Shown here: positions 1 through 7,776 of the stretch, in pieces
Numbering within the stretch: position 1 is the stretch's first letter
Layout of the letters: each line of letters starts with the position of its first letter
NCBI GenBank assembly: GCA_035535495.1
Contig: DATLQA010000170.1
Coordinates: 1 to 17,569 of the forward strand
DNA length: 17,569 nucleotides
Direction of reading: 5' to 3'
DNA from: DASUZB01 sp035535495
Lineage (GTDB): Bacteria > Actinomycetota > CALGFH01
The notes under the pieces: model-generated
The model's database searches: none
What the model was told of the DNA's origin: nothing
The model's input: the letters and a program-made list of their open reading frames with translations, nothing else
Made by a program: the position numbers and the translations under genes

Positions 1-1
1 T

Positions 2-1402
2 TCCCCTGCCCGGCTGACCGTGCCGGACGACCCAGCCGGTGCCAGGCGGCAGACCCTCCGCGGCCGCGTCAGCGCGGTCGACCCCGACTGGGTCTACGTC
101 CCGGTCGAGGTGCCGGCCGGCAGCCGGCGCCTGACCGTGCGGCTCCGGTACGACCGTGCCCTCGGCGTGATCGACTTCGGCCTGTTCGCTCCCGCCGGAC
201 GGTTCCGTGGCTGGTCGGGTGGGGCGCGCAACGAGTGCACCATCGCCATGGCCGACGCCACCCCTGGGTACCTGGCCGGGCCGCTGCCCGCCGGCACCTG
301 GCAGGTGATCCTCGGCCCCTACCGGGTGCCCGCCGGCGGCCTGGCCTGGGAGCTGGAGGTCGAGGCCGCGGCCACCGCCGGCCAGCCCACCGTGGCGACC
401 GCCGAGGCGGGCCCGGGCGGCGACGGGCCCGAACGCGTGCTCCGCGACGCGCCCGGCTGGTACCGGGGCGACCTGCACGTCCACACCCTCTACTCCGACG
501 GCGGCTGGACGCCGGCCGAGGTGCTCGCGCGGGCACGCTCGGCCGGGCTCGACTTCCTGGTCACCAGCGAGCACAACACCTCCGCCGGGCACCAGGCGTT
601 CGCCCGCTGTCAGCGGCCGGACCTGCTGCTGGTCGCCGGCGAGGAGGTGACCACCAGGGCCGGGCACGCTGGCGCCATCGGCCTGGCGCACGGCCGCTGG
701 GTGGACTGGCGCTACCGCCCGGCCGACGGCGTCTGGCCGACGCTCGCCGGCGAGCTCCGCGCCGAGGGCGCGCTGGTCCAGGCCAACCACCCGTTCTCGG
801 CGCCAAAGGGCGCCGGCTGGGAATTCGGCTGGGACGAGGTCGACGCGGTCGAGGTCTGGAACGGCTCGGAGAGCCGGCCGGTCAACGACCGTGCCCTCGC
901 CCTCTGGGACGGGCTGCTGCGCGACGGCCGCGCGCTGGTCGCCACCGGGGGGAGCGACGCCCACCGCCCCGGGGACCAGGTCGGTCACCCGCAGACGGTG
1001 GTCATGGCGGAGCGCCTGGCCCAGGCCGAGGTGGTGGCCGCCATCCGCGCCGGCCGCTGCTGGCTGGCCACCTCGGCCCAGGTCGAGCTGGACTTCCTCG
1101 CCATGGCGGACGGCCGGCTGGCAGGGGTCGGCGAGCACCTGCCGGGCGGTGACCGGGAACCGGTGCGGGTGCGGCTGCGCGTCGGCGGCGCCCCGGCGGC
1201 GGTCGCCACCCTCCACGGCCAGGACGGCACCGTGCACGCGGCCCCGCTCGGGCCGGGGAGCGCCGGCACGCTGGCGTGGGAGACCCGGCTCGGCGCCACC
1301 TCCTGGCTGCGGGCGGAGGTGCGCCAGCCCGACGGTACCCTGGTCGCGCTCACCAACCCGATCTGGCTCGGGCCGGCGCCGCGACCGGCCGCGCGGGCCT
1401 AG
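2..1402 (+). CDS. CehA/McbA-type PHP-domain metallohydrolase, probably cut at the 5' end
   Basis: Predicted metal-dependent hydrolase of the PHP superfamily, closest in layout to CehA/McbA proteins; the substrate is unknown. Numbering from the GTG at position 20 (460 residues), residues 1-140 form a beta-rich N-terminal region. The PHP core follows: DLHVHTLYSDG at about 151-161 (the HxH metal ligands), SEHN at 183-186, EE at 208-209, NHPF at 256-259 and GGSDAHRP at 310-317. A further beta-rich tail ends at 460. No signal peptide is seen. The GTG at 20 has no ribosome binding site, and the frame stays open to the window edge with similar residues, so the gene probably begins outside the window. 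It converges on the CYTH-CHAD gene. Family call is firm; the reaction is not. Confidence 0.85.
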   Translation, partial: SPARLTVPDDPAGARRQTLRGRVSAVDPDWVYVPVEVPAGSRRLTVRLRYDRALGVIDFGLFAPAGRFRGWSGGARNECTIAMADATPGYLAGPLPAGTWQVILGPYRVPAGGLAWELEVEAAATAGQPTVATAEAGPGGDGPERVLRDAPGWYRGDLHVHTLYSDGGWTPAEVLARARSAGLDFLVTSEHNTSAGHQAFARCQRPDLLLVAGEEVTTRAGHAGAIGLAHGRWVDWRYRPADGVWPTLAGELRAEGALVQANHPFSAPKGAGWEFGWDEVDAVEVWNGSESRPVNDRALALWDGLLRDGRALVATGGSDAHRPGDQVGHPQTVVMAERLAQAEVVAAIRAGRCWLATSAQVELDFLAMADGRLAGVGEHLPGGDREPVRVRLRVGGAPAAVATLHGQDGTVHAAPLGPGSAGTLAWETRLGATSWLRAEVRQPDGTLVALTNPIWLGPAPRPAARA

Positions 1403-1423
1403 CCGGCGGGGACAACCGGCACG

Positions 1424-1437
1424 CCGCCACCCGGCGG
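1424..1437. terminator. Possible hairpin between convergent genes
   Basis: A short GC stem (CCGCC, loop ACCC, GGCGG) lies between the stop codons of the PHP hydrolase and the CYTH-CHAD gene. It could end transcription from both sides. No T-tract follows and such stems are common in this base composition, so support is weak. Confidence 0.25.
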
Positions 1438-1455
1438 GCGGCTCGGGCCGGGGGT

Positions 1456-2952
1456 TCAGAACCAGCTCGTCACGCGCTTGGCGGAGCACGCCTTCCAGGC
1501 CTTGCGCCACTGCGACCGGGCCTTGGCGGCGGCCGCCCGTTGCAGGCAGATCAGCTCGCCGACGACCAGCGCCTCGTCGCGGCGGGCGCCGCGGACCGCC
1601 TGGCGCAGCCAGGCCTCGGCCACCACCGCGTCGTGCTGCTCGCCGAGCACGTCCTGGAGATCGGCGGCCGCCTTGCCGAGCTGGCGCGCCGGCTTGCCGG
1701 CCACCGGGGCGACCGCCTCGGCGGCGTAGCGGCAGCGCTTGGCGCGGATTCGGATGCGGTGCAGCGCCTCGTCGGTCGGCTCGTCGCCGGCCTTGCGGAC
1801 CCGCTTGCGCAGCTTGCGGTACGCGGAGGCGACCAGCGGCCGGAGCACGTCGACGGCGGGCCGCGCGCCGTCGGCGAGCACGGCCGGCGCCTTGGCCGCC
1901 GCGACCAGGTCGTCGAGCAGCCGCGCGTAGCGCTGGTCCCCCATCGCCTCGATCAGGCGGACCCGGCCGGCCTCGCGCTCCGTGGCCAGGCCGGCGAGCA
2001 GGCGCCTGCCGGCGCGCTGGTCGGCCTCTGGCAGCGTCGCCAGTCCCGCTTCGAGGCTGGCCTGCAGCACGTCGGCGTCGCGCACCTCGCCGAGCCGGTT
2101 GGCCAGCCACTTGAGCTCGTCGCGGAGCCGCGCGGTCCACTCGGGTTCGAGCAGGCCCGAGAAGGTCCGCAGGGTCGAACGGATCCGGCGGCAGGCCACC
2201 CGGGCCTGGTGGACCCCTTCCGGGTCCTCGCCGATACGCACCGCGGCCTCGTGCCGGAACAGCCGCAGCACCGAGGCGGTCAGGTCGTGGCGGAGCAGGT
2301 CCTCCGCTGACGCGCGGTCAGGCAGGTCGGCGACGGTCAGCTCGGGCGGTCCGACCTCGCGGCTGCCGAGCGCGCGCCGGTACTTGGAGGGGGCGTCCGG
2401 CCCGACCTCCCTGGCGCCGGCCTCGTGCAGGCGGGCGAGCACCCGGTCGAGCGTGTCCGGGCGGGCGTGCTCGGCCAGCTCCACCTCGACCTCGCGGAAG
2501 CGGTCGGCCACGCGGCGCCCGTCCGGCCCGATCACGCGGACCTCGTCGTCGACCACCTCGGCCAACTGCTCACCGGCGGCGTTGCGCAGTGCCACCGGGC
2601 GGCGCACCGCCCGCAAGCGGGCGACCGGCACGACCTCGGCGCCGCGGACGAACGCGCGGACCAGGTCGAGGGCGTCCGCTGGCACCTTGCGCGGCGAGCC
2701 CTGGAAGGTGTGCTCCTGGCGCACCAGGAGCGAGCCGAGCCGCTCCGACGGGAGCTTCACGGTCCAGCCCTCGTCGTCGCGGTAGCGCAGGCTCGCGCCC
2801 CAGCGGGCCAGGCGCAGGTCAGCCGTGTCCCAGTAGGTGGTGGTGTAGCGTCGCTCGGGCTGTGGCTCCGCCAGGAACCCGTCGCCGGCGCCGTCGAGGT
2901 CGGGCAGCTGGAAGCCGGCGGGAACGGTCAGCTTCACCTCGCGCTCTTCCAT
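1456..2952 (-). CDS. CYTH-CHAD fusion protein (polyphosphate-associated)
   Basis: 498-residue two-domain protein. Residues 1-195 are a CYTH (triphosphate tunnel metalloenzyme) domain opening with the signature EREVK (ExExK, residues 3-7) and followed by the alternating charged strands typical of the fold, for example REVEVELAE near 153. Residues 210-490 are a CHAD helical domain with its two histidine/arginine-rich repeats, VHQARVACRRIRS (247-259) and LHRIRIRAKRCRY (397-409). CHAD domains bind polyphosphate; CYTH domains hydrolyse triphosphates or, in related proteins, make cAMP or act on thiamine triphosphate. A role in (poly)phosphate metabolism is inferred. The ATG at 2952 is preceded by GGAGG eight bases away. 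The apgM gene lies 85 bases upstream on the same strand. Confidence 0.9.
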   Translation of the reverse strand: MEEREVKLTVPAGFQLPDLDGAGDGFLAEPQPERRYTTTYWDTADLRLARWGASLRYRDDEGWTVKLPSERLGSLLVRQEHTFQGSPRKVPADALDLVRAFVRGAEVVPVARLRAVRRPVALRNAAGEQLAEVVDDEVRVIGPDGRRVADRFREVEVELAEHARPDTLDRVLARLHEAGAREVGPDAPSKYRRALGSREVGPPELTVADLPDRASAEDLLRHDLTASVLRLFRHEAAVRIGEDPEGVHQARVACRRIRSTLRTFSGLLEPEWTARLRDELKWLANRLGEVRDADVLQASLEAGLATLPEADQRAGRRLLAGLATEREAGRVRLIEAMGDQRYARLLDDLVAAAKAPAVLADGARPAVDVLRPLVASAYRKLRKRVRKAGDEPTDEALHRIRIRAKRCRYAAEAVAPVAGKPARQLGKAAADLQDVLGEQHDAVVAEAWLRQAVRGARRDEALVVGELICLQRAAAAKARSQWRKAWKACSAKRVTSWF

Positions 2953-3037
2953 CCCCTGCCTCCAGCTGGCCGTGGCGACGCCGTCGGTTCACCCACGAAT
3001 CGCAACCAGGCTAACGGTTCTGGTCAAGCGGATCGAC

Positions 3038-4249
3038 TCAGGCGCCGTACTTGGCCAGCCGGCCGGCGGCGGCGAGCAGCTGCGGGAGCAGGTGGCGGGC
3101 CTCGAAGCGGCCGAGCGAGCCCTGGCGGCACCAGACCTCGTCGAAGCCCGGCAGGCCGTCGGCCGCCGCCGTGCCGCCCCACAGCAGCACCGGCACGGGA
3201 TGCCAGGAGTGGGCGGCCATCTGCGCCGGGGTGGAGTGGTCACCGGTCACCGCCAGCACCTCGACGCCGGCGTCGAGGATGCCGGGGACGAGCGCGTCGA
3301 CCTCCTCGATGGCGGCCACCTTGCGGTCGAAGTCGCCGTCCTCGCCGGCCGAGTCGGTCTTCTTGACGTGCATGAACACGAAATCATGGCCGGGCAGGAG
3401 GCCGGGAAGGGCGGCGACCTCCTCCGGGGCGGCGCCGTCGACCTTGTGGACCTCGAACCCGAGCAGGCGCGAGATCCCCAGGTACATCGGGTAGGCGGCG
3501 ACCGCCAGCGCCCTGACCTTGTAGCGCTCGGGGAACTGGGGCAGCTCGCGGTGGGTGTCGAAGCCGCGGAGGAGCAGGAAGTTGCCCCGCTCGCGGCCGG
3601 CCAGCGCGTCCCTCGCCTGCTCCAGGAAGCTCGCCACCAGCTCGGCGGTCCGCTTGGACTCCGGGGTCAGGGCCTCCGGGTCGAGCGGGGCGACGCCCTC
3701 CCGCTGCGGGTCGGTGTCGGTGACCTCCGCGCCGAGCCCGTCGCCGCGCAGCACGAACAGGCCGCGGTGCTCCCGCTCGGGTTCGAGGAAGAAGCTGGCG
3801 CCCTCCAGGCGCACCCGCTCGGTGAGCAGCTTGCAGATGGCGGCTGCCTCCTCGGTGGGCAGGCGGCCGGCGCGGCGGTCGGCGACGGTGCCGTCAGCGG
3901 CCAGGTTGCAGAAGTTGACCCGCGCGGCCACGTCACCCGGCCGCAGCTCGAAGCCGATGCCGGCGGCCGACAGGGCGCCGCGCCCGATCTCATGGTGGAG
4001 CGGGTCGTAGCCGAACAGGCCGAGATGGCCGGCGCCAGAGCCGGGGGTGATGCCGCGGGTGACGGGGTCGTGCAGGCCGAGCGAGCCCTCGCCGGCCAGC
4101 CGGTCGAGGTTGGGGGTGCGGGCGACGGTCAGCTCCGAGCCCCGCTCGCGGGTCCGGTACCCGCCCAGCCCGTCGAGGACCAGCAGCATCGCGGTGCTGC
4201 CCTGCGCGCGGGCCATCTCAATGACGACGGTCTCGGCGGTGAACGACAC
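3038..4249 (-). CDS. apgM: Archaeal-type cofactor-independent phosphoglycerate mutase
   Basis: Interconverts 3- and 2-phosphoglycerate in glycolysis without 2,3-bisphosphoglycerate, in the cytoplasm. The 403-residue protein has the ApgM length and the alkaline-phosphatase-superfamily motifs: VLDGLGG (first metal Asp at 26), TPNLDRLA (45-52), ITPGSGAGHLGLFGYDP with the likely phospho-accepting Ser71, GRGALSAAGIGFEL, FMHVKKTDSAGEDGD, and VTGDHSTP with a later HSWHPVP metal cluster. The start is GTG, fixed by the AGGAGGAGG ribosome site just upstream. The frame stays open far further upstream, but that part overlaps the YbjN-like gene in another frame and has no family match. In mycobacteria this position beside mshA is held by the unrelated cofactor-dependent enzyme. 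Confidence 0.9.
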   Translation of the reverse strand: MSFTAETVVIEMARAQGSTAMLLVLDGLGGYRTRERGSELTVARTPNLDRLAGEGSLGLHDPVTRGITPGSGAGHLGLFGYDPLHHEIGRGALSAAGIGFELRPGDVAARVNFCNLAADGTVADRRAGRLPTEEAAAICKLLTERVRLEGASFFLEPEREHRGLFVLRGDGLGAEVTDTDPQREGVAPLDPEALTPESKRTAELVASFLEQARDALAGRERGNFLLLRGFDTHRELPQFPERYKVRALAVAAYPMYLGISRLLGFEVHKVDGAAPEEVAALPGLLPGHDFVFMHVKKTDSAGEDGDFDRKVAAIEEVDALVPGILDAGVEVLAVTGDHSTPAQMAAHSWHPVPVLLWGGTAAADGLPGFDEVWCRQGSLGRFEARHLLPQLLAAAGRLAKYGA

Positions 4250-4254
4250 GATCG

Positions 4255-4263
4255 CCTCCTCCT
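4255..4263 (-). promoter_or_regulatory. Ribosome binding site that fixes the apgM start
   Basis: On the minus strand AGGAGGAGG stands five bases before the GTG at 4249. It is one of the strongest ribosome sites in the window and argues against the much longer upstream frame. Confidence 0.7.
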
Positions 4264-4359
4264 GCCGACCCCGACGAGCCGCTTGCGAAGGCGCTGAGGG
4301 GCCGCGGCACCTGGTCTTGCGTCCGAGTCTACGGGCGCGGGCCGGGCGCGGCGAGGCGG

Positions 4360-4854
4360 CTACGGCTGCGAGCCTGGCTCGGCGGCCAGGCGGGCACGCC
4401 AGGCCCGCTCGGCCGCCATGCTGGACGCGAACCCGGTCTCCACCGACGGCAGGTAGGCCCCGTCGGCCAGCGCCAGCAGCGACCCCAGAATCCGGTCGAC
4501 CTCCTCCTGCGTGACCGCCCGGAGCGGGACCTGCCCGACCAGGAACAGGTCGCCGTGCTCGTCGAGCGTGAAGCGGAGCACATAGCTCGACGCCTGGCGC
4601 AGCAGCAGGTCGTGATAGAGGCGGGCGTGCTGCTCCTCGGGGGCCCGCATGAAGAACGACTCCACCCGCAGGGTCCGGTCGCCCACCACCAGGTGCACGC
4701 CGATGCCGAGCTTGCGCTCCCCCGCCATCCGCACGAACCAGCGGCCGTCGCCGAGCTCCTCGGCCGGCACGTCCTCCTCGGCCAGGAACGCCTCCACCGC
4801 CGCGCGGGCGGCCGCCCGCACCGCGTCCGGCTCCGCTCGGCCAGCCTCCGCCAT
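4360..4854 (-). CDS. YbjN-domain protein of the mshA neighbourhood
   Basis: 164-residue protein of the YbjN superfamily, which resembles type III secretion chaperones in fold; no biochemical role is established. Features are an N-terminal amphipathic helix (PDAVRAAARAAVEAFLAEE), alternating beta strands (RWFVRMAGERKLGIGVHLVV, TLRVESFFMRAP), an aromatic helix (ARLYHDLLLRQASSYVLRF) and a negatively charged strand region. The chosen ATG at 4854 has AAGG eight bases upstream; two GTG codons at 4863 and 4860 are alternatives. It lies about 100 bases after the deacetylase and 110 bases before apgM. A YbjN gene directly after mshA is known from mycobacteria (Rv0487), which supports the call. Confidence 0.8.
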   Translation of the reverse strand: MAEAGRAEPDAVRAAARAAVEAFLAEEDVPAEELGDGRWFVRMAGERKLGIGVHLVVGDRTLRVESFFMRAPEEQHARLYHDLLLRQASSYVLRFTLDEHGDLFLVGQVPLRAVTQEEVDRILGSLLALADGAYLPSVETGFASSMAAERAWRARLAAEPGSQP

Positions 4855-4953
4855 CGCCACCACCTTCCCCGCCCACCCGAGAGCGTGCCCTGACGCGCCG
4901 CCTTCGGCCGGGGCCAGCCTACCCCGGGAGGCCTGGTCGACCTGGATGGCGGC

Positions 4954-5643
4954 TCAGCGGCCGCGGGTGTCCAGGGTGTGGAACGCCTCGGCGGGGCCGA
5001 GGCCGAAGTCGGCGCCGATGGCGGCGTTCCAGGTGCGGATGCGGCGTTCGGTCTCGGCCGGATCGCCGAGCTGGCTCTGGTGGGCGCGGATCGCGGCCAG
5101 CTTCAGGTCGAGCACCGAGCCGATCTCCACCACCTCGTCGGGCGCGTCGGTGCCGAACAGCAGCAACGTGTGGGGCCGGTGCGCCGGCAGGCCCTCGGCG
5201 GCCAGCTCGGGCACGTACAGCGGCTCGCGGGCGGCTACCACGCCGTCGACGGTGAGCAGGCCGGCGGCCCGGTGGTCGGGGTGGAGCAGCCAGCGGCGCC
5301 AGGGGTCGTGGCCGAGGACGACGTCGGGCCGGACCGTCCGCACCAGCCGGGCCACCGCCAGCCGGAGCGGCATGGTGACCTCCAGCTCGCCGTCGACCGC
5401 GCCGAGCAGGTGCACGCCGGCCGCGCCGATGGCGGCGGCGGCAGCCTCGATCTCGGCCATGCGGACGCGGCCGATCTCGGCGGGGGTCGCGGCCGGGTCC
5501 ATGGTGCCCTTCTCGCCAGCGGTGAAGTAGGCGAGCTCGACGTGGACGCCCTCCCGGACCCACCTGGCCAGCGTCCCGCCGGCCTGGAACTCGACGTCGT
5601 CCGGGTGGGCGCCGACGGCGAGCGCCCGCCGTACGCTCAGCAC
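4954..5643 (-). CDS. PIG-L/LmbE-family N-acetylglucosamine deacetylase, MshB-like
   Basis: Zinc-dependent deacetylase of the PIG-L family, about 229 residues. The metal-binding motifs are AHPDD (His13 and Asp16 from the chosen start) and HPDH (121-124, after GHDPWRRWL). Because it directly follows mshA, the most likely role is removing the acetyl group from GlcNAc-inositol, the second step of mycothiol synthesis. In length it resembles the short BshB-type enzymes (about 230 residues) rather than mycobacterial MshB (about 300), so another GlcNAc-conjugate substrate or the Mca-type amidase reaction cannot be excluded. The start is uncertain. GTG at 5643 puts the motif at the usual distance from the N-terminus; GTG at 5667 is the alternative but lies inside a direct repeat and also lacks a good ribosome site. 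Confidence 0.8.
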   Translation of the reverse strand: MLSVRRALAVGAHPDDVEFQAGGTLARWVREGVHVELAYFTAGEKGTMDPAATPAEIGRVRMAEIEAAAAAIGAAGVHLLGAVDGELEVTMPLRLAVARLVRTVRPDVVLGHDPWRRWLLHPDHRAAGLLTVDGVVAAREPLYVPELAAEGLPAHRPHTLLLFGTDAPDEVVEIGSVLDLKLAAIRAHQSQLGDPAETERRIRTWNAAIGADFGLGPAEAFHTLDTRGR

Positions 5644-5661
5644 GGCCCGCCACCAGTGGCG

Positions 5662-5706
5662 CACCACCAGGATCCCGGCGGAGCACTCACCAGCAGGATC
5701 CCGCCG
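5662..5706. repeat. Two 19-bp near-identical direct repeats between mshA and the deacetylase gene
   Basis: Copies at 5662-5680 and 5688-5706 read CACCAnCAGGATCCCGnCG and differ at two of 19 positions, separated by seven bases. They fill most of the gap after the mshA stop. The role is unknown; it could be a small tandem duplication or a protein or RNA site. Confidence 0.6.
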
Positions 5707-5733
5707 AAGGACCCGATGGGGGGTTCACCTCAC

Positions 5734-7035
5734 TCACCCGCTCCACTCCAGCGCCTCGAGCACGGCCTCGTCGCCGGCGCCGGTCAGCTCGGCGTAGACG
5801 TCGAGCAGGCGGCTGGCGGTGCGGTCCCAGCCGTGCGCGCCCGCGAAGCGGGCGGCGGCCGCGCCCATGGCGGCCAGCCGCCGCGGGCTGTCGAGCAGCG
5901 GCGCCACCGCGGCGGCGTACGCCGCCGGGTCGTGCTGGTCGACCAGCAGGCCGGTGGTGCCGTCGCCGACCGCGTGGGCCAGGCCGCCGACCCTGGCGGC
6001 GACCACCGGCGTGCCGCAGGCCTGGGCCTCGAGGGCGACCAGGCCATACGACTCCGAATAGGACGGCACCAGCACCAGGTCGGCGGCGCGGAACAGCGTG
6101 GCCAGCCGCTCATGGGGCTGCGGGGGCAGGAAGCGGACCCGCTCGCCGACGCCCTCGTGCCAGGCCAGCCGTGCCAGGTGGGGCGCGTCGCGGGCCCCGT
6201 CGCCGGAGGCGCCGCCGGCGACCAGCAGCTCGACGTCGAGGTCTGGCCGCTGCCGCGCCAGCACCGCCAGGGCGCGCACGGCCACGTCGGGCGCCTTCAG
6301 CGGCTGCAGGCGGCCGACGAACGCCAGCACGTGCCTGGCACGAACGCCCATCGCGGCACGCGCCGCGTCGCGGTCGCCGGGGCGGAACCGGATCAGGTCC
6401 ACCCCTGGCGACACGATGCGGACCTTGCCCGGCGCGGCGCCGTACAGCTCGACCAGCTCGCGGGCCTCGGTCGGGGTCGGAGCGACCAGGCGGTCGGCCG
6501 TGGCCGCCACCCGCTCCTCACCCGCGAGCCGGGTCGGTGGCTCCGGTCGGTCGCCTTCGGCCAGGGTCGCGTTCTTGACCCGGCCGAGGGTGTGGAACGA
6601 GTGCACCACCGGCACGTCCCATCGCTCGCGGGCGAGGCGCGCCACCCAGCCGGACAGCCAGTAGTGGCTGTGCAGCACGTCGTAGGGTCCGTAGCGCTCA
6701 CCGGCGCGGATCAGGGCGCACAGGAAGGCGCAGAGGTACCTGGGCAGGACCTGCTTGGGCACGGGTTCGAGGGGTCCGGCCTGGAGGTGGAGCAGGCGCA
6801 CGCCGGGCTCCAGCTCCACGGCGGGCGGGTCGTCGGGCGAGGCCGCCCGGGTGTAGAGGTCGGAGGCGACGCCCCGGGCGGCCAGCTCGTGCGCCACGGC
6901 GCGGATGTAGACGTTCATGCCGCCCGAGTCGCCCACGCCGGGACGGGCGAGGGGTGAGGAGTGGACCGAGAGCACGGCGACCCTGCGGATGGCCGGGTCG
7001 CCGTAGGCTGACCCGTGGCCGTTCGACCCCGGCAC
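5734..7035 (-). CDS. mshA: D-inositol-3-phosphate glycosyltransferase (MshA)
   Basis: First committed enzyme of mycothiol synthesis: transfers GlcNAc from UDP-GlcNAc to 1L-myo-inositol 1-phosphate. It is a GT-B fold, family GT4 enzyme of 433 residues from the chosen start. Diagnostic motifs are SVHSSPLARPGVGDSGGMNV (about 23-42; GDSGGMNVY is characteristic of MshA), SHYWLSG, VVHSFHTLGRVKN, the donor-domain VGRLQPLKAPD (about 240-250) and SYSESYGLVALEAQACGTP (325-343) with the retaining-glycosyltransferase Glu pair. GTG at 7035 is preferred because GGGAGG stands five bases upstream. An ATG at 7125 would add 30 residues with no ribosome site and overlaps a possible -10 hexamer. The deacetylase follows 90 bases later, probably in one transcript. 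Confidence 0.93.
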   Translation of the reverse strand: MPGSNGHGSAYGDPAIRRVAVLSVHSSPLARPGVGDSGGMNVYIRAVAHELAARGVASDLYTRAASPDDPPAVELEPGVRLLHLQAGPLEPVPKQVLPRYLCAFLCALIRAGERYGPYDVLHSHYWLSGWVARLARERWDVPVVHSFHTLGRVKNATLAEGDRPEPPTRLAGEERVAATADRLVAPTPTEARELVELYGAAPGKVRIVSPGVDLIRFRPGDRDAARAAMGVRARHVLAFVGRLQPLKAPDVAVRALAVLARQRPDLDVELLVAGGASGDGARDAPHLARLAWHEGVGERVRFLPPQPHERLATLFRAADLVLVPSYSESYGLVALEAQACGTPVVAARVGGLAHAVGDGTTGLLVDQHDPAAYAAAVAPLLDSPRRLAAMGAAAARFAGAHGWDRTASRLLDVYAELTGAGDEAVLEALEWSG

Positions 7036-7040
7036 CCAAA

Positions 7041-7046
7041 CCTCCC
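7041..7046 (-). promoter_or_regulatory. Ribosome binding site favouring the shorter mshA start
   Basis: GGGAGG on the minus strand lies five bases before GTG 7035. The alternative ATG at 7125 has no comparable site. A TAGCAT hexamer at 7124-7129 on the same strand would fit a -10 element giving a transcript that begins inside the longer frame, though no good -35 accompanies it. Confidence 0.5.
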
Positions 7047-7158
7047 GTGGCTCGCTGTCCCGCCCCACGGACCCGTACTGAGGCGCCCGCGGGGAGCTCG
7101 GCTCGCCACCCACCGGGGTCGTCATGCTATCGGCCCGCGCCGGCCGCGCGCACCGCCG

Positions 7159-7182
7159 CCTGAGCCACCCGGCCGGCTCAGG
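7159..7182 (-). terminator. Hairpin spanning the stop codon of the XRE regulator gene
   Basis: Perfect 8-bp arms CCTGAGCC and GGCTCAGG enclose an 8-base loop; the TGA stop (7178-7180, minus strand) is inside the stem. There is no U-tract, as is usual for high-GC actinobacteria. It would separate the regulator transcript from mshA. Confidence 0.5.
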
Positions 7183-7684
7183 ACCGGCCGCGCCTGGGCC
7201 GGGCCGGCGCGGGCTTGTCCGCGCCGGCCGCCTGCGGCGCGCTGCCTGCCGCCGCTGGGGGGGAGGCCTCGCCGGTCGGGGCCGGCGACGGCCCGGCCTG
7301 GCCGTCGCCGGCGGGCCGGGGCTCCGCGCCGGTCCTGAAGGAGGCGTAGACGTCGATCAGCACCTGCTTCTGGCGCTCACTCAGGTGAGGGTCGCGCAGG
7401 ATGGCGGCCACCAGGTCGGTGTCCTCGGCCTCCTCGTCGAGGATGCCGGCCCTGACGTAGAGGGTCTCGGCGCTGATGCGCAGGGCCTTGGCGATGTCCT
7501 TGAGGATCCTGGCCGAGGGCTGCCGCAGCCCCCGCTCGATCTGGGACAGGTAGGGGTTGGAGACGCCGGCGAGCTTGGCCAGGTTGCGCACGGACAGCTC
7601 CGCCTGCCGCCGCTGCTCGCGGATGTAGCGGCCGACGTCCCGGACCTTGCCGGCCGGGTCGAGCTGGTCGAAGCCTTTTGGCAT
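7178..7684 (-). CDS. XRE-family helix-turn-helix transcriptional regulator
   Basis: 168-residue DNA-binding protein. Residues 17-75 form a classic XRE/Cro helix-turn-helix: IREQRRQAELSVRNLAKLAG, then VSNPYLSQIERGLRQPS as turn and recognition helix, then ILKDIAKALRISAETLYVRAG. A helical segment (DTDLVAAILRDPHLSERQKQVLIDVYASF) follows, then about 50 residues of Pro/Ala-rich, probably disordered tail ending in RPRRGRS. The ATG at 7684 is chosen over a TTG at 7729 because the TTG lies within the palindrome and next to the predicted -10. The family resembles single-domain actinobacterial regulators such as mycobacterial Rv0474, by memory only. It precedes mshA on the same strand; a link to thiol regulation is conjecture. 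Confidence 0.88.
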   Translation of the reverse strand: MPKGFDQLDPAGKVRDVGRYIREQRRQAELSVRNLAKLAGVSNPYLSQIERGLRQPSARILKDIAKALRISAETLYVRAGILDEEAEDTDLVAAILRDPHLSERQKQVLIDVYASFRTGAEPRPAGDGQAGPSPAPTGEASPPAAAGSAPQAAGADKPAPARPRRGRS

Positions 7685-7716
7685 CACCCTGGCCACACCT
7701 TTGGTCGCATCGAATC

Positions 7717-7757
7717 GTTGCCCAGGCAACGGTAGGCAAGGTCGGCGGTGGCGGCAA
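7717..7757 (-). promoter_or_regulatory. Promoter with palindromic operator for the XRE gene
   Basis: On the minus strand a -35-like TTGCCG (7752-7757) and a -10-like TACCGT (7729-7734) are spaced 17 bases. A perfect palindrome GTTGCCTGGGCAAC (7717-7730) covers the downstream edge of the -10 and the expected start site. One more half-site (TTGCC) sits at about 7735-7739. This arrangement fits autorepression by the XRE protein, which is inferred, not shown. Confidence 0.5.
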
Positions 7758-7776
7758 GCCGCGGCATCTGTCCGAG

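Noticed and set aside
4250..4876. Long upstream extension of the apgM frame (to 612 residues)
   Set aside because: The extra 209 residues overlap the YbjN-like gene in another frame, have low-complexity Gly/Arg/Pro composition, and the strong ribosome site is at GTG 4249.
4978..6957. 659-residue open frame on the plus strand opposite mshA and the deacetylase
   Set aside because: It is the antisense shadow of two clear genes in GC-rich DNA, with no recognisable domain and no ribosome site.
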